From positions 10,790,109 to 10,854,108 of the forward strand of contig NC_088325.1 in the NCBI RefSeq assembly GCF_910592395.1: a DNA stretch of 64,000 nucleotides, written 5' to 3'. Under the pieces are notes generated by a model. That model worked only from the letters and a program-made list of their open reading frames with translations. It was not told the origin of the DNA and searched no databases. The first letter of the stretch is position 1; each line of letters starts with the position of its first letter. This stretch comes from Lineus longissimus (lineage: Eukaryota > Nemertea > Pilidiophora > Heteronemertea > Lineidae). The position numbers and the translations under genes were made by a program. This document shows, one piece after another, positions 63,373 through 64,000 of the stretch.

Positions 63373-64000
63373 TCAGATAATTTGAAGTATGTCGATCTTG
63401 CCATTCGGTCTGTGGCACATTACGTCCTGCTTGGATGTTCCGTAGAAATAACCAACATGCATTTTAGCATCGTCAGCCATGCAGAAGTCAAGTTGAAATG
63501 ACCGTAAATCAATCCAATGACCAAGAAAACCGATCATCAGCTTAAAACTTGACGTTTCTCTTTTGTAACAAAGCAGTCCGTCAGTTGGTGTTGAAGTGAA
63601 TTTTCCGACATACATATTCATCCCGGCACACGGGTCGTTTGCATCAGCGTAATATGAACTGAGAGTTCCAGTCACACCGCCAAGCCCGTGGTAGAGCCGC
63701 AGCTTATTGGTCTCTGTAAAGCGGCAAAGCACGTCAGTCTTACCATCACCATTGAAGTCGCCGAAAAAAGGAATTTCCTTGGGGTTGCATCCTCTCAGAA
63801 CAGTGGTCGGGGATCTCATGATGTCACTAGGCGCATCCGTGGCCATGTTGAAGAATTTCCAGGTCCGTTCATAAGTGTGACATACAATGTCTGCTTTTTT
63901 GTCTCCGTTGAAATCCTCCACATAAAGGCGACTTGTTGGCGGACACCACTCTTGCCTGAACCCAGTCTTGAAGATTTCGAATGAAAGAAGGTGCGATTCG
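63373..64000 (-). CDS. FG-GAP/VCBS repeat protein, C-terminal part (5' end beyond the window)
   Basis: The frame is open from the window edge to TGA at 63375-63373, giving about 208 residues. It contains four beta-propeller-type repeats: DFNGDKKADIVCH, DFNGDGKTDVLCR, GKFTSTPTDGLLCYK and GYFYGTSKQDVMCHR, about 45-50 residues apart. The first two keep the DxNxDxxxD calcium-binding loop of FG-GAP/VCBS repeats; the last two have lost most ligands. A Cys follows each repeat core. Such proteins are usually secreted or extracellular. The upstream text (TGFRQEWCPPTSRLYVEDFN) stays in frame, so the true start is outside. No transmembrane segment or C-terminal extension follows. The exact family is unknown. 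Confidence 0.88.
   Translation of the reverse strand, partial: ESHLLSFEIFKTGFRQEWCPPTSRLYVEDFNGDKKADIVCHTYERTWKFFNMATDAPSDIMRSPTTVLRGCNPKEIPFFGDFNGDGKTDVLCRFTETNKLRLYHGLGGVTGTLSSYYADANDPCAGMNMYVGKFTSTPTDGLLCYKRETSSFKLMIGFLGHWIDLRSFQLDFCMADDAKMHVGYFYGTSKQDVMCHRPNGKIDILQII

Overview
This is eukaryotic, intron-rich, moderately AT-rich genomic DNA from a marine invertebrate. The word TAGGCCTA recurs. Splice sites are consensus GT-AG. One gene pair has SUEL-lectin-like and CUB modules. An echinoderm, or at least a non-vertebrate deuterostome, is the best guess; this is inference, because no search was possible.

Layout: (1) 1-13325 holds two head-to-tail copies of a ~6.6 kb unit. Each copy carries a six-exon gene for a single-pass receptor-like protein: signal peptide, degenerate SUEL/galactose-lectin-like module, degenerate CUB domain, Thr-rich N-glycosylated mucin stalk, transmembrane helix and a long acidic Tyr-rich tail with an ITIM-like motif. 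The left edge of the window looks like the 3' end of a further copy outside it. (2) 15675-17051, minus: intron-free coding exon of a rhodopsin-type peptide GPCR. (3) 22325-23371, plus: two-exon gene for a small secreted 8-cysteine peptide. (4) 23.5-52 kb is gene-poor, with LINE 3' remnants, MITEs and hairpins. (5) 52193-58418, minus: a complete 11-exon SLC27/FATP-type very-long-chain acyl-CoA synthetase, 622 aa, ending in the peroxisomal signal SKL. (6) 61441-62790: a 173/187-bp tandem satellite. (7) 63373-64000, minus: the C-terminal part of an FG-GAP/VCBS repeat protein cut by the window edge.

The window is rich in fold-back DNA elements. Three kinds have readable target-site duplications: an 842-bp element with 329-bp arms and 6-bp TSD, whose empty site is preserved in the paralogous unit; a 1129-bp element with 9-bp TSD and arms made of ~49-bp repeats; and a three-copy MITE family with 9-bp TSDs, one copy lying in an SLC27 intron.

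The genes do not form a pathway together. The most interesting locus is the tandem receptor array: lectin-like and CUB ectodomains on symmetric phase-1 exons, a repeat-encoded stalk that differs between paralogues, and an inhibitory-receptor-like tyrosine motif kept in both copies.
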